61,848 nucleotides of DNA from assembly GCA_947165595.1 (NCBI GenBank), contig CAMVAV010000008.1, positions 1-61,848 on the forward strand, written 5' to 3'. How positions within the stretch are numbered: position 1 is the first letter of the stretch; the number at the start of each line of letters is the position of its first letter. The position numbers and the translations under genes were made by a program. The notes under the pieces are model-generated. The model made no database searches, was not told the DNA's origin, and saw only the letters and a list, made by a program, of their open reading frames with translations. Positions 39,855-49,720 of the stretch are shown here, in pieces. The stretch comes from an uncultured Clostridia bacterium. Its GTDB lineage: Bacteria > Bacillota > Clostridia > Oscillospirales > Oscillospiraceae.

Positions 39855-41651
39855 CTATGGGGCGGACCGGCGCAGCAGCGCGGCAAGCTCAGCGTGGCCG
39901 CCCAGCTCCGCGGCGTCGGACGGCATGACGGCGCGGCGCTCCCCGTCGGGCGAGGTATAGCGCGAGCGGACGCTCTCTTCGTCGGCGGACGCCCCCTTCT
40001 CCAGCAGGAGCTCCGCCTCCTTCTTCCGCCCCAGATACGCGGCCGCGCAGAGCAGCGAGCCCTCCAGGATTCCCCGCTCGCTCGACACCCTCCAAAACAC
40101 GGCACGCGGAGGCGGCGCAAGGTCCAGGGCGGCGCGCAGCAGCTCCGGGTTCCCGCCGTGCATGCCCGCGGCATACAGATCGCGGTATTCGCCCTTATCC
40201 GAGAAGGGGAGCGCGGTTTTCCGGGGAGGGTCAAAGCCCAGCGGATTTCCCCACGCCTGATTTCTCAGCAGCTCAACCGTGCGGCCCGCGTCGTACGCCA
40301 TGGTTTCCACGCGGTCGAGACACTCGTCATAGGACAGCGGTTCCTCCCAGGCGCGCGCGAGCCAGTCGTAGTATTCCCCGACGGGAGCGTCCTCCCAGCG
40401 GCTCGTCCAGCACTGCCCCCAGAGGCGCCGCTCTCCCGTCCGGGGCGCTTCGGGGGGAAGCGAGAGCACAAAGGCGCGGCTCGTTGTTTTCAGATGTTTT
40501 TTCCTCACGAAGGATACCAGCTCCTCCCGCGGCTCGTCCCGAAACACGCCGCGCTCCGCCGCCCTTTTCAGACACACGGGATCGCCCGCCTCCAAAAGCG
40601 CCATGGCAAGGCCGCTGATCCCCCTGTCCGCTCTGCGATAAAAGCGGACCCTGTCCACCAGCATGCGCAGGGCGTCCGGGTCACGGTGCGCCGCCGCGTA
40701 GAGCCAGGGACTCTCCGAAGCGGCGCAGAGCGACCGGCCGTCGCCGAGCCGCCGCAGAATACCGCGGACGGGATGCTTCCGGCCTTCGGACGCTTCCCCG
40801 GTAAAGCAGGCGACGGGGAGATCGCTGATGTCCCGCTCCTCTCCGGCGGCACGCTCTTTTCCGGCGGACTCCGGCCAGAAGCCCGCCAGCGCGATCCGCT
40901 CCGGACCCAGAGCCGGGAGCCTGCGGGCGGTTTCACGCAGCTGCTCCTCCGAAAAGCGGCCCTTGTCCAGCAGCAGCGCGAGCTGAGGCGCCGTGCAGAG
41001 ATCGGCGATCGCCGCGGGGTCGGGCAGATACCTTTGCAGCAGCTCCTCCGTCCACGTCCTCTCCGGTCCCGCGAGCCGGAACGCCATGCCCGCGCATTGC
41101 CTCTGCCGCGGCGCTCCGCCCAGCGCGAGCATCGCCGCGCGGCAGACGGCGCTGCTCTCCGCGAGCCGCACGCCCGGGCAGCCGAGCAGCAGCTCCGCCG
41201 TTTCGACGCTGCCGCAGGCGACGGCGGCGGCAAGCGGCGTCAGATGCCAAATCTCCCGCCGCTTCTGAAGATAGAGATCGGTAATCATATACAAAAAGCT
41301 CTCGTGCACTCCGCCGAAGCCGTAATGAAGCTCGTCCGGGTCATAGTTCGCGACGCGCAGATGCTCCTGCACGGCGTCCGGCGTGTCTCCGTTGACGTCA
41401 AAGCCCTGCGCCAGCAGCAACGCCGCGTGCTCCACGCGGTTTTTCGCCGCCGCCAGCGTGAGCAGCGTCCCGCGCACACGGACGCGGCACGCCGGCTTCT
41501 CCGGCAGGGGGAAGTGGGCCTTTGCGACGTATTCCCGCTTTCCGTATTCGTCCAGCAGCCCTTCCAGAAACTCGGGCGGGGCGTCCAGCGCGCGCAGCAG
41601 CTCGCTGCGGATCACCTCCTGCTCGTGCCGTTCCTCCATGTTGTTCTGCAT
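39855..41651 (-). CDS. ankyrin-repeat-like protein, 598 aa
   Basis: ATG 41651 has AAAGGAGCGGAGG. Ankyrin-type helix pairs appear near the start (TLLTLAAAKNRVEHAALLLA, LTPLAAAVACGSVETAELLL) and the end (GSLLCAAAYLGRKKEAELLL, DAAELGGHAELAALL). The central 250 residues are helical but irregular. There is no signal peptide, so it is a cytosolic protein-interaction scaffold. The partner is unknown. The long N-terminal extension visible upstream of 41651 is not supported by a ribosome site. Confidence 0.82.
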   Translation of the reverse strand: MQNNMEERHEQEVIRSELLRALDAPPEFLEGLLDEYGKREYVAKAHFPLPEKPACRVRVRGTLLTLAAAKNRVEHAALLLAQGFDVNGDTPDAVQEHLRVANYDPDELHYGFGGVHESFLYMITDLYLQKRREIWHLTPLAAAVACGSVETAELLLGCPGVRLAESSAVCRAAMLALGGAPRQRQCAGMAFRLAGPERTWTEELLQRYLPDPAAIADLCTAPQLALLLDKGRFSEEQLRETARRLPALGPERIALAGFWPESAGKERAAGEERDISDLPVACFTGEASEGRKHPVRGILRRLGDGRSLCAASESPWLYAAAHRDPDALRMLVDRVRFYRRADRGISGLAMALLEAGDPVCLKRAAERGVFRDEPREELVSFVRKKHLKTTSRAFVLSLPPEAPRTGERRLWGQCWTSRWEDAPVGEYYDWLARAWEEPLSYDECLDRVETMAYDAGRTVELLRNQAWGNPLGFDPPRKTALPFSDKGEYRDLYAAGMHGGNPELLRAALDLAPPPRAVFWRVSSERGILEGSLLCAAAYLGRKKEAELLLEKGASADEESVRSRYTSPDGERRAVMPSDAAELGGHAELAALLRRSAP

Positions 41652-41927
41652 CCGTCCTCCGCTCCTTTGCAATGAAGCTCCCGCGGCGCGCGCGGCTTCG
41701 GACGGCGGGCCTTTCCTCGCGCGCACGACCTTGCCGCTCTTGCCTGAAAATGAACCTTCACTTTTGCAATCCAGCCCGCCGCTGCATGGAGCGTAGCAGA
41801 GAGCATGTCCCAAAATACGGACATAAGCCCGTGACGTCCCACCGGTTGATGGCATTGATCCGGGGTTAGCCCTCAAAAAAACTGAGGAGGCCCTGCTGCT
41901 TTCCCGGACTGCCCATATAAAAAACAG

Positions 41928-41959
41928 CCGCCGTCCGATCCTCAAAACCGGACAGGCGG
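41928..41959 (-). terminator. minus-strand terminator-like hairpin upstream of the FAH gene
   Basis: CCGCCGTCCG pairs with CGGACAGGCGG (one bulge) and on the minus strand is followed by TGTTTTTTAT. It would stop antisense transcription before the ankyrin gene, and it also sits just before the FAH ribosome site. The rest of 41652-41979 shows no gene. Confidence 0.55.
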
Positions 41960-41979
41960 CGCATCAAAGGAGGCCCTCC

Positions 41980-42834
41980 ATGAAGCTCTACACGGTCACG
42001 TATCAGGGCAAGACCTTTCCGGCGGCGGAGACCGCTCCCGGCATGGTCGCGGCCCTTCCCTACGAAAGCATGAACCGTCTGCTGACGGACGATCCCGTCC
42101 GGCGGGAGCGGATTTTTGCCCAAACGAAGGAAGGCGATATCCCGCTGTCTTCCTGCCGGATTTTGGCGCCCATCCCCGTTCCCAGGCAGGACCTCATTTG
42201 CCTGGGGATGAATTACCAGAAGCATAAGACGGAGGCGAAGCAATTCGACAGGGACGCCTTCACGCGGGAGAAGGCGCGGGCGGTGTACTTTTCCAAGCGG
42301 GCCAACGCCTGCCCCGGGCCGGGGGACCCCATACCGGGCCATTTCGACATCGTGGACAGCCTGGACTATGAGACGGAGTTGGCGGTGGTTCTGGGCAAAG
42401 ACGCCTGCCGCGTGGCGGAGAAGGACGTGGAGGACTGTATTTTCGGCTACACCATCGTGAACGACGTCTCCGCCCGCAATCTCCAGACCGGCCACAAGCA
42501 GTGGACCTTCGGCAAGGGGCTGGACGGCTTTACGCCCATGGGGCCCTGCATCGTGACAAGAGATGCGTTCGCCTTCCCCCCCGCTCAGGCCATCCGGACC
42601 TGGATCAACGGGGAGCTGCGGCAGGATGCCGTTACGGACGAGCTCATTTTCGGGATCCCTCATATCATCCACGAGCTCTCCCAGGGCATGACCCTTCTCG
42701 CCGGCACGGTCATCGCCACCGGAACTCCCGCCGGGGTGGGAATGGGCTTTGACCCGCCGAGGTTTTTGAAGCCGGGCGACGTGGTAAAATGCTTTATCGA
42801 GGGCATAGGGAGTCTGGAAAACACCGTGGAATAA
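41980..42834 (+). CDS. fumarylacetoacetate hydrolase (FAH) family protein
   Basis: The product is 284 aa with the FAH fold: LICLGMNYQKH, then DIVDSLDYETELAVVLGKDA with the metal-binding Glu pair, YTIVNDVSARNLQ with the metal-binding Asp, and GTVIATGTPAGVGMG near the end. Members hydrolyse or decarboxylate 2-oxo acids such as acylpyruvates or 2-keto-3-deoxy acids. AAAGGAGG precedes ATG 41980. It lies just upstream of the importer operon on the same strand and may act on a product of that pathway. Confidence 0.9.
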   Translation: MKLYTVTYQGKTFPAAETAPGMVAALPYESMNRLLTDDPVRRERIFAQTKEGDIPLSSCRILAPIPVPRQDLICLGMNYQKHKTEAKQFDRDAFTREKARAVYFSKRANACPGPGDPIPGHFDIVDSLDYETELAVVLGKDACRVAEKDVEDCIFGYTIVNDVSARNLQTGHKQWTFGKGLDGFTPMGPCIVTRDAFAFPPAQAIRTWINGELRQDAVTDELIFGIPHIIHELSQGMTLLAGTVIATGTPAGVGMGFDPPRFLKPGDVVKCFIEGIGSLENTVE

Positions 42835-43052
42835 ACTCCTGCCGCCGGCCAGAGACCCATGGCGCGCCATCGCGTTGGCGCATGGGACAGCCGTGCGCCT
42901 GGATGCCGGAGCGCCCCCGCGCGCCGCGTATCATCCCTTCCGGCGTCAAATGGCTTTTTCATCTGAGGCGCTTTGCGGCCGCGGTATAAACAGCCGCCGC
43001 TGTCTGCCTCCCACGGACATTTGTGTTTTTTGGCGATTCCCGCAAAAAAAGA

Positions 43053-43081
43053 TTGACGATGCCCCCGCGAGGATGTAAAAT
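43053..43081 (+). promoter_or_regulatory. sigma-A promoter of the importer operon
   Basis: TTGACG, 17 bases, TAAAAT, about 60 bases before ATG 43143. The remaining 42835-43052 stretch holds no gene that I can support. Confidence 0.82.
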
Positions 43082-43142
43082 AACGGGGAAATCGGCGCTT
43101 TAAAGTCCTGCACCTGCGCCGAAAAAAGGAAGGAGGATCCCC

Positions 43143-44303
43143 ATGAAAAAGCTTTTCAGTCTCTTGTTGGTATGCGCGCTCACGGTTTCTCTCCTTGCCG
43201 CCTGCGGCGGAGGAGGCGGCGGCTCCACGCCCGCGGCGAACGGAGGGTCGAAGGGCAAGGTCGCCATCGTCACCAACGACGTTTCCCAGAATGAGGAGGA
43301 ATACCGCTCCGCGGAGCAGATGGTCGCGAAGTACGGCGACCGCATCGTCCACACCACCTGGCCGGACAACTTCATGACCGAGCAGGAGCAGATGATCACG
43401 ACGGTCAGCAAGCTCGCCGCCGATCCCGATATCAAGGCGCTGATCATCAACCAGGCGGTTCCCGGCACCGACGCGGCGGTCGACAAGCTGCTGGAGTCCC
43501 GCGACGATATTCTGATCATCTACGCCACCCCGCAGGAGAATCCCGAGGACGTCGCCACCCGCGCGGACATCATCCTTCAGCCCGACGAGCTGAACATGGG
43601 CCCGGCGATGGTGCAGCAGGCGCAGAAGCAGGGCGCCAAGACGTTCGTGCACTATTCGTTCCCGCGCCACATGGCGCAGCCCCTGCTCTCCGGACGCCGC
43701 GAGCTGATGAAGGAGGAGTGCGCCAAGCTCGGCATTGAGTTTGTCGACGCCACCGCTCCCGACCCCACCGGCGACTCCGGCGTGACCGGCGCGCAGCAGT
43801 TCATTCTGGAGGACGTGCCGAAGATGGTCGCCCAGTACGGCAAGGACACCGCGTTCTTCTCCACGAACTGCGCGATGCAGGTGCCCCTGATCAAGTCCGT
43901 CGTTGAGAACGGCGCGATCTATCCCCAGCCCTGCTGCCCGTCCCCGTACCACGGCTTCCCGGCGGCGCTCGGCCTCGTCTCCGGCGACACCTCCGCGGTC
44001 GAGACGATGAACCTGCAGGACATCATCGACCAGACCACCAAGATCCTTCAGGAGAAGGGCGAGATCGGCCGCGTTTCCACCTGGCCGGTGCCGGTGTCCA
44101 TGATGATCACCATCGCGGGCACGGAGTACGCCTTCAAGTGGATGGACGGCCAGACCAACGGCAAGCTGGACCTCGGCGTGCTCAAGCAGTGCATGGACGC
44201 GTACGCCGGACTCGACTGCCAGACCAGCGCCTATTCCGACGGCACGACCACCTATGAAAACTATCAGCTCATTATGATGGATTACCTGAACTACGGCGAG
44301 TAA
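43143..44303 (+). CDS. DUF3798-type substrate-binding lipoprotein of an ABC importer
   Basis: AAGGAAGGAGG precedes ATG 43143. The lipobox LLAAC gives Cys20 and is followed by a Gly-rich linker. The mature 365 residues form a periplasmic-binding-like fold: KVAIVTNDVSQNEEEY, then IKALIINQAVPG and FVHYSFPRHMAQPLL. This matches the DUF3798 group of clostridial solute-binding proteins. It feeds the ATPase and two permeases that follow. The ligand is unknown, and the downstream peptidase and dehydrogenase genes suggest a proline-type or modified amino-acid compound. Confidence 0.9.
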   Translation: MKKLFSLLLVCALTVSLLAACGGGGGGSTPAANGGSKGKVAIVTNDVSQNEEEYRSAEQMVAKYGDRIVHTTWPDNFMTEQEQMITTVSKLAADPDIKALIINQAVPGTDAAVDKLLESRDDILIIYATPQENPEDVATRADIILQPDELNMGPAMVQQAQKQGAKTFVHYSFPRHMAQPLLSGRRELMKEECAKLGIEFVDATAPDPTGDSGVTGAQQFILEDVPKMVAQYGKDTAFFSTNCAMQVPLIKSVVENGAIYPQPCCPSPYHGFPAALGLVSGDTSAVETMNLQDIIDQTTKILQEKGEIGRVSTWPVPVSMMITIAGTEYAFKWMDGQTNGKLDLGVLKQCMDAYAGLDCQTSAYSDGTTTYENYQLIMMDYLNYGE

Positions 44304-44321
44304 GCGCAGAAAAACAGAACC

Positions 44322-44355
44322 ATTACGGCACGGGTTTTCCTGCCCGTGCCGTAAT
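44322..44355 (+). terminator. intercistronic hairpin between binding protein and ATPase genes
   Basis: A perfect stem of 13 bp (ATTACGGCACGGG/CCCGTGCCGTAAT) with an 8-base loop but no T run. Such hairpins stabilise the upstream message and lower expression of the transporter subunits relative to the binding protein. Confidence 0.65.
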
Positions 44356-44386
44356 TCGTAAAAAGTAGAAGAGGGGAGGGGATCGT

Positions 44387-45982
44387 TTGAGCGAAAATCT
44401 GCTCGAGTTCAAAAATATCTCGAAGTCCTTTTACGGCAACCAGGTGCTCAAAGACATCAACATGACCGTCAGGCGCGGCGAGGTACACGCGCTCATCGGC
44501 GAAAACGGCGCCGGAAAATCCACCCTTATGAACATCCTCTTCGGCATGTCGGCGATCCACGAGACCGGCGGCTTCGAGGGCGAGGTGCTCATCGAGGGGA
44601 AGAACCTCAACATCAAGTCTCCGCACGAGGCGATGGCGGCGGGCATCGGCATGGTGCACCAGGAATTCATGCTGATCCCCGGCTTCACGATCACGGAGAA
44701 CATCAAGCTCAACCGCGAGATCACGAAGGACAACCCCGTCAGCAAGCTGCTGGGCAAGCGGCTGGAGAGCCTCGACTACAAGCAGATGAACGAGGACGCG
44801 CAGGCGGCGCTCAAGACGCTGGACATGGATATCGAGAGCTACACGATGGTCGCCGGGCTGCCGGTGGGCCACATGCAGTTCATCGAGATCGCGCGCGAGA
44901 TCGACAAGCAGGGCATCAAGCTGCTGGTGTTCGACGAGCCGACCGCCGTGCTGGCGGATTCGGAGGCGCAGAACCTGCTCAAGGCGATCCGGCGTCTGGC
45001 GGGTATGGGCATCGGCATCATCTTCATCAGCCACCGCCTGGAGGAGATCGTGGAGGTGGCGGACACCGTCACCATCCTGCGCGACGGGCAGCACGTGGAG
45101 ACGAAGCCGATCAGCGAGACGAACGCGGCGGAGATCGCGCGCCTCATGATCGGGCGCGCCGTGACGCTGGACCGCGACGAGGCGGAGGCGCGCAAGCTCT
45201 CCGACGAGGTGGAGCTCTCGATCCGGGGCCTGCAGGTCAACATGCCCGGCGAACGGGTGAAGGGCGTCGATCTGGAGGTGCACAAGGGCGAGATTCTCGG
45301 CATCGGCGGTCTGGCGGGGCAGGGCAAGCTCGGCATTGCCAACGGCATCATGGGCATCTATCCCGCCAAGGGCACGGTCACCTTCCGCGGGAAGGAGCTG
45401 CCGCTCTCCAGCCCGAAGAACGTGATCCAGTCGGGCGTCGCCTTCGTCAGCGAGGACCGCAAGGGCGTCGGCCTGCTGCTGGACGAGTCCATCGAGATGA
45501 ATATCTGCATCACGGCGATGCAGAACCAGAACCGTTTTCTCAAGAGCTTCGGTCCCCTGAAGATGAAGGACACCGCGAAAATTCACGCGCACGCGGAGGA
45601 AATGATAAAGGAGCTGGACATCCGCTGCACCTCCTCCCAGCAGAACACGGGGAGCCTGTCCGGCGGCAACCAGCAGAAGGTCTGCGTGGCGCGCGCGCTG
45701 ACGCAGAAGCCGGAGCTGCTGCTGGTGTCGGAGCCGACGCGCGGCATCGACATCGGCGCGAAAAAGCTGATCCTCGATCTGCTCAAGAAGCTCAACCGCG
45801 AGCAGGGCATGACCATCGTGATGACCTCCTCGGAGCTGGCGGAGCTGCGCAGCATCTGCGACCGCATCGCCATCATCTGCGACGGGAAGGTGGCGGGAAT
45901 TCTCGATCCCACCGACTCGGACGAGAAATTCGGCCTGGTGATGTCCGGCGTCAAGCTGGGGGAAGAAAAGGAGGGCGCCTGA
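44387..45982 (+). CDS. CUT2-type ABC importer ATPase with two nucleotide-binding domains
   Basis: TTG 44387 follows GAGGGGAGGGG. The product is 531 aa. Domain 1 has GENGAGKST (residues 38-46), a degenerate signature LPVGHMQFIEIA and Walker B LLVFDEPTAV. Domain 2 has a modified Walker A (GIGGLAGQGKLG), signature LSGGNQQKVCVARAL and LLLVSEPTRGID. The degenerate second site is usual for the RbsA/NupO-type fused ATPases. It powers uptake through the next two permeases. Confidence 0.95.
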   Translation: MSENLLEFKNISKSFYGNQVLKDINMTVRRGEVHALIGENGAGKSTLMNILFGMSAIHETGGFEGEVLIEGKNLNIKSPHEAMAAGIGMVHQEFMLIPGFTITENIKLNREITKDNPVSKLLGKRLESLDYKQMNEDAQAALKTLDMDIESYTMVAGLPVGHMQFIEIAREIDKQGIKLLVFDEPTAVLADSEAQNLLKAIRRLAGMGIGIIFISHRLEEIVEVADTVTILRDGQHVETKPISETNAAEIARLMIGRAVTLDRDEAEARKLSDEVELSIRGLQVNMPGERVKGVDLEVHKGEILGIGGLAGQGKLGIANGIMGIYPAKGTVTFRGKELPLSSPKNVIQSGVAFVSEDRKGVGLLLDESIEMNICITAMQNQNRFLKSFGPLKMKDTAKIHAHAEEMIKELDIRCTSSQQNTGSLSGGNQQKVCVARALTQKPELLLVSEPTRGIDIGAKKLILDLLKKLNREQGMTIVMTSSELAELRSICDRIAIICDGKVAGILDPTDSDEKFGLVMSGVKLGEEKEGA

Positions 45983-45983
45983 G

Positions 45984-47048
45984 ATGGAAGAGAAAAAGCT
46001 CACCGTGAACGGCCTGGTCCGGAGGATCGGGCTGCCCACCATCATCATCGGCCTGTTCTTCGCCTTCGTCCTTGTCAGCGCGGGCTTCCTCGGCCTTTCG
46101 GTGCCGACGCTGCTGAGCGATACGGTCCGCCGCGCGGGCATGAACGGCATCCTGGTCCTGGCGATGCTGCCCTCCATCCAGTCCGGCACCGGCCCGAACT
46201 TCGCGCTGCCCATCGGCGTGGAGTGCGGCCTGTTCGGCATCGTCTGCGCGATCGAGATGGGCTGCACCGGCTGGGGCTGGTTCGGCGTTTCGATCCTGCT
46301 CGGCATCGCGTTTGCCATTGCCGCGGGCTACCTGTACGGCATCCTGCTCAACGCGGTCAAGGGCTCGGAGATGACGATCGCCACCTACACGGGCTTCTCC
46401 ATCGTGGCGTTCATGTGCCTGATCTGGCTGACGGTGCCGTTCACGTCCCCGCACATGGGCTGGTTCATCGGCAACGGCCTGCGCGAGACCATCCAGCTCG
46501 ATTCGCTGAACGCGGCGATGCTGCTCAACAACCTGTGGGGCTTCAACATCGGCCCGGACTTCTTCTTCCCCACCGGCATGATCCTGTTTTTCCTGCTGTT
46601 CTGCGGGATCGTGTGGCTGTTTTTCCGCAGCAAGCACGGCATCGCGATCTCGGCGGTCGGCGCGAGCAACGCCTTCGCCAACGCCTCGGGCCTGAACATC
46701 AACCGCAGCCGGATCCTGGCGAACGTGCTCTCCACCATCCTCGGCGCGATCGGCATCGTGGTGTACTCGCAGAGCTACGGCTACGCGCAGCTCTACAACG
46801 CCCCGCTGACCATGGCGTTCGCGGCGGTCGCCGCCATCCTGATCGGCGGTGCGACCGCGTCGCGCGCGAAGGTGTCGCACGTCATCATCGGCGTGTTCCT
46901 GTTCCAGGGGCTGCTGACCTCCGCCATGCCGGTCGCGAACCGCGTGTTCGCCGGCACGGACCTGTCTGAGATCATGCGCATGATGATCCAGAACGGCATC
47001 ATCCTCTACGCGCTGACGCAGGTGTCGAAGGGAGGGAAGAGCGCATGA
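45984..47048 (+). CDS. ABC importer permease 1 (BPD_transp_2 family)
   Basis: The product is 354 aa with eight or more hydrophobic helices. The family loop AVGASNAFANASGLNINRSR lies near residue 230 and contacts the ATPase. It starts one base after the ATPase stop and overlaps the next permease by four bases. The two permeases form a heterodimeric channel. Confidence 0.93.
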   Translation: MEEKKLTVNGLVRRIGLPTIIIGLFFAFVLVSAGFLGLSVPTLLSDTVRRAGMNGILVLAMLPSIQSGTGPNFALPIGVECGLFGIVCAIEMGCTGWGWFGVSILLGIAFAIAAGYLYGILLNAVKGSEMTIATYTGFSIVAFMCLIWLTVPFTSPHMGWFIGNGLRETIQLDSLNAAMLLNNLWGFNIGPDFFFPTGMILFFLLFCGIVWLFFRSKHGIAISAVGASNAFANASGLNINRSRILANVLSTILGAIGIVVYSQSYGYAQLYNAPLTMAFAAVAAILIGGATASRAKVSHVIIGVFLFQGLLTSAMPVANRVFAGTDLSEIMRMMIQNGIILYALTQVSKGGKSA

Positions 47049-48328
47049 GCGAGCTGCAAAGGAACACCCCCGCCTCCCGCGTTGCCGGGTGGGTCACCGA
47101 CAACCTCGTCACGGTGATCTTCCTCGCCTTCACGCTGATCGGCTTCGCGGTCTCGAACATGTCCTTCAGCTGGTTCCTCGGCGAGCTGACCGGGCGCATC
47201 TACCGCAACGGCTTCCTCGTGCTGTCCCTCATTATCCCGGTCATCGCGGGCCTCGGCCTCAACTTCGGCATTGTCGTCGGCGCCATGGCGGGCCAGATCG
47301 CCATTGTGTTCATCCGCTACTACAACATCGGGGGAACGGGCGGCATCCTGCTGGCGGCGCTGCTCGCCACGCCGCTCGCCATCCTGTTCGGCTGGGCGAC
47401 GGGCAAGCTTTACAACAAGACCCGCGGGCAGGAGATGATCGCCTCCCTGATCGTCGGCTACTTTGCCAACGGACTGTACCAGTTCCTGTTCCTGTTCGCG
47501 GTCGGCGTCATCGTCAAGGTGCCGAGCGACCATCCGCTCATCAAGCCGGACGGTATCGGCGTGCGCTCGACCGTCGACCTCGGCATGGCGAAGGACGGGG
47601 GCCTCAAGTACAGCCTCGATTACATCTGGCGCGTCGACTTTCTCACCGGCGTGATCGTCATCGCGGCGGCGATCCTCGCGCTGCAGCTCTTCCGCCTGCT
47701 GCGCAAAAACGCGCGGGAGAAGGCGGCGGGCAAGGGCGTTGCCATCCTCAACATCGTGCTCTCCGCCGCGGTGATCGCGGTGGCCGTTTACTCCAGGATC
47801 GCCCGCAACAGCCTGACGACGGTGGCGAAGGTCCCGGTCGTCACGGTGCTGCTGATCGCGGGGCTCTGCGTCTTCATCGAGCTCATCCTGCGCACGAAGC
47901 TCGGGCAGGACTTCAAGGCGGTCGGGCAGAGCCAGCACATCTCCGAGGTGTCCGGCATCAACGTGGACCGCACCCGCATCATCGCGGTCATCATCTCCAC
48001 GGTGCTTGCCGCGTGGGGGCAGGTCATCTTCATCCAGAACGTCGGCACCCTGAACACCTACAACGCGCACACCCAGGTCGGCATGTTCGCCGTCGCCTCG
48101 ATCCTCGTCGGCGGCGCGTCCACCTCGAAGGCGACCGTCAAGCAGGCGCTCGTCGGCATGGTGCTCTTCAACGCCATGTTCATCATGTCGCCGGAGGTCG
48201 GGCAGGCGGTGTTCGGCCAGCCGCTGCTGGGCGAATACTTCCGTACCTTCATGGTCTACGGCGTCATCGGCTTCGCGCTGGGCCTCTACGTCTGGAAGTC
48301 CAACCGCAGGAACAAGCTGACGATCTGA
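47045..48328 (+). CDS. ABC importer permease 2 (BPD_transp_2 family)
   Basis: The product is 427 aa, longer than permease 1 owing to a soluble insert between helices (about 160-195, KVPSDHPLIKPDGIGVRST). The coupling loop is AVGQSQHISEVSGINVDRTR near residue 300. Translational coupling is by ATGA overlap. A terminator at 48334 follows. Confidence 0.93.
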   Translation: MSELQRNTPASRVAGWVTDNLVTVIFLAFTLIGFAVSNMSFSWFLGELTGRIYRNGFLVLSLIIPVIAGLGLNFGIVVGAMAGQIAIVFIRYYNIGGTGGILLAALLATPLAILFGWATGKLYNKTRGQEMIASLIVGYFANGLYQFLFLFAVGVIVKVPSDHPLIKPDGIGVRSTVDLGMAKDGGLKYSLDYIWRVDFLTGVIVIAAAILALQLFRLLRKNAREKAAGKGVAILNIVLSAAVIAVAVYSRIARNSLTTVAKVPVVTVLLIAGLCVFIELILRTKLGQDFKAVGQSQHISEVSGINVDRTRIIAVIISTVLAAWGQVIFIQNVGTLNTYNAHTQVGMFAVASILVGGASTSKATVKQALVGMVLFNAMFIMSPEVGQAVFGQPLLGEYFRTFMVYGVIGFALGLYVWKSNRRNKLTI

Positions 48329-48333
48329 CAGAA

Positions 48334-48361
48334 AATGGGCTGCCCCAAGGCAGCCCATTCC
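48334..48361 (+). terminator. terminator or attenuator after the importer
   Basis: AATGGGCTGCC pairs with GGCAGCCCATT through a 4-base loop. Only CCG follows rather than a T run, so readthrough into the peptidase gene is likely. Confidence 0.65.
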
Positions 48362-48426
48362 GTTGAAGCATCCGCTCCGCCCTGCCGCGCGAGGCGCGCG
48401 GAGCGCATAAAAAGGAGAGGATTTCC

Positions 48427-49500
48427 ATGTATGAAGAACGCATCCGCCGCGTCCTCGCGGCGATGGAGAAGCTGGGGCTCGAGCAGCTGCTCGTGGCGGA
48501 CCCCCAGAGCATCTACTACCTCACGGGCTATTATAACGAGCCCTACGAGCGGCTGTTCGTCTTCTGCCTCAACGCGGACGGACGCCACAGATTTTTCCTC
48601 AACCGCCTTTTCCCGGCTCCCGACTTCCCCTGCGAGCAGGTCTGGTTCTCCGACACGGACGACGCCGTGGCGATCCTTGCCGCGGGCCTGAACGCGGAGA
48701 AGCCCGTCGGCGTCGACAAGGTCTGGGCGGCGCGCTTCCTGCTGCCGCTGATGGAGCGCAACCCCAACAGCCGCCCGGTGCTCGCCTCCGACTGCGTGGA
48801 CGACGTCCGCGCCTGCAAGGACGCGCAGGAGCAGGCGCTGATGCGCGAGGCGTCCCGCGTCAATGACCTCGTGATGGAGCGCGCCGCCGCGCAGCTGCGC
48901 GAGGGCGTCACCGAGCGGGAGATCGCCTCGTTCATCGCCGCGCAGTATGAGGCGGAGGGCTGCGAGGGTCTGTCCTTCGACACGATCGTGTCCTTCGGCG
49001 CGAACGCGGCGGACCCCCACCACAGCCCCGACGAAACCACGCTCAAGGCGGGCGACTGCATCGTCATCGACATGGGCTGCAAGAAGGACAAATACTGCTC
49101 CGACATGACGCGCACCTTCTTCTGCAAGTCCGCGGCGCCGAAATACGCCGCCATTCACGACCTCGTGCGCGAGGCGAACGAGCGCGCCGAGGCGATGATC
49201 CGTCCCGGCGTCGCGCTGCGCGACGTGGACGCCGCCGCGCGGGACCACATCGCCGCTGCGGGCTACGGGGAGTATTTCAACCACCGGCTGGGCCACTTCA
49301 TCGGCCAGATCGACCACGAGAAGGGCGACGTCAGCGCCACGAGCGAGATCGTGGCAAAGCCGGGCATGATCTTCTCCATCGAGCCCGGCGTCTACCTCCC
49401 CGGCGAGTTCGGCGTCCGCGTGGAGGACCTGGTGCTGGTCACCGAGGACGGCTGCGAAATTCTGAACAAGGTGGAAAAGCATTGGAAAACCGTCGGCTGA
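48427..49500 (+). CDS. M24-family Xaa-Pro aminopeptidase/dipeptidase
   Basis: The product is 357 aa, with an N-terminal creatinase-like domain (1-125) and a pita-bread domain. The dimetal ligands are all present: D215 (VIDMGC), D226 (CSDMTRTFF), H290 (RLGHFIGQ), E319 (SIEPGVY) and E333 (RVEDLVLV). The full set argues for a metal-dependent peptidase cutting X-Pro bonds rather than for metal-free creatinase. AAAAGGAGAGG precedes ATG 48427. It is placed between importer and dehydrogenase genes, so it probably cleaves the imported substrate. Confidence 0.93.
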   Translation: MYEERIRRVLAAMEKLGLEQLLVADPQSIYYLTGYYNEPYERLFVFCLNADGRHRFFLNRLFPAPDFPCEQVWFSDTDDAVAILAAGLNAEKPVGVDKVWAARFLLPLMERNPNSRPVLASDCVDDVRACKDAQEQALMREASRVNDLVMERAAAQLREGVTEREIASFIAAQYEAEGCEGLSFDTIVSFGANAADPHHSPDETTLKAGDCIVIDMGCKKDKYCSDMTRTFFCKSAAPKYAAIHDLVREANERAEAMIRPGVALRDVDAAARDHIAAAGYGEYFNHRLGHFIGQIDHEKGDVSATSEIVAKPGMIFSIEPGVYLPGEFGVRVEDLVLVTEDGCEILNKVEKHWKTVG

Positions 49501-49561
49501 CAAGGGACAGCCGGCGCCGGACGGGAGCGGGAAAGCCGCGCGCCGGCGGCTGAAAAAACAC

Positions 49562-49604
49562 AGGGGCCGTGGAAGAGGGAAGGAATTCCCCTTTCACGGC
49601 CCCT
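49562..49604 (+). terminator. Rho-independent terminator
   Basis: GGGGCCGTGGAAGAGGG pairs with the CCCTTTCACGGCCCC arm (some wobble) around GGAATT, followed by TTCCTGTCGTTT. It ends the transport-peptidase transcript. Confidence 0.75.
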
Positions 49605-49720
49605 TCCTGTCGTTTCCCCCGCGGACCGGTAAAGTGGCGTAATGGCGAATACATATATCTGGATTTCTGCACAATTTCGTGCTAGTATTATGCTAGAATT
49701 TAGCTGAAAGGGGAATCCCC

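Noticed and set aside
44322-44355. A riboswitch or full terminator between the binding protein and ATPase
   Set aside because: It is a simple hairpin without a T run or aptamer-like folds, as usual for transporter operons.
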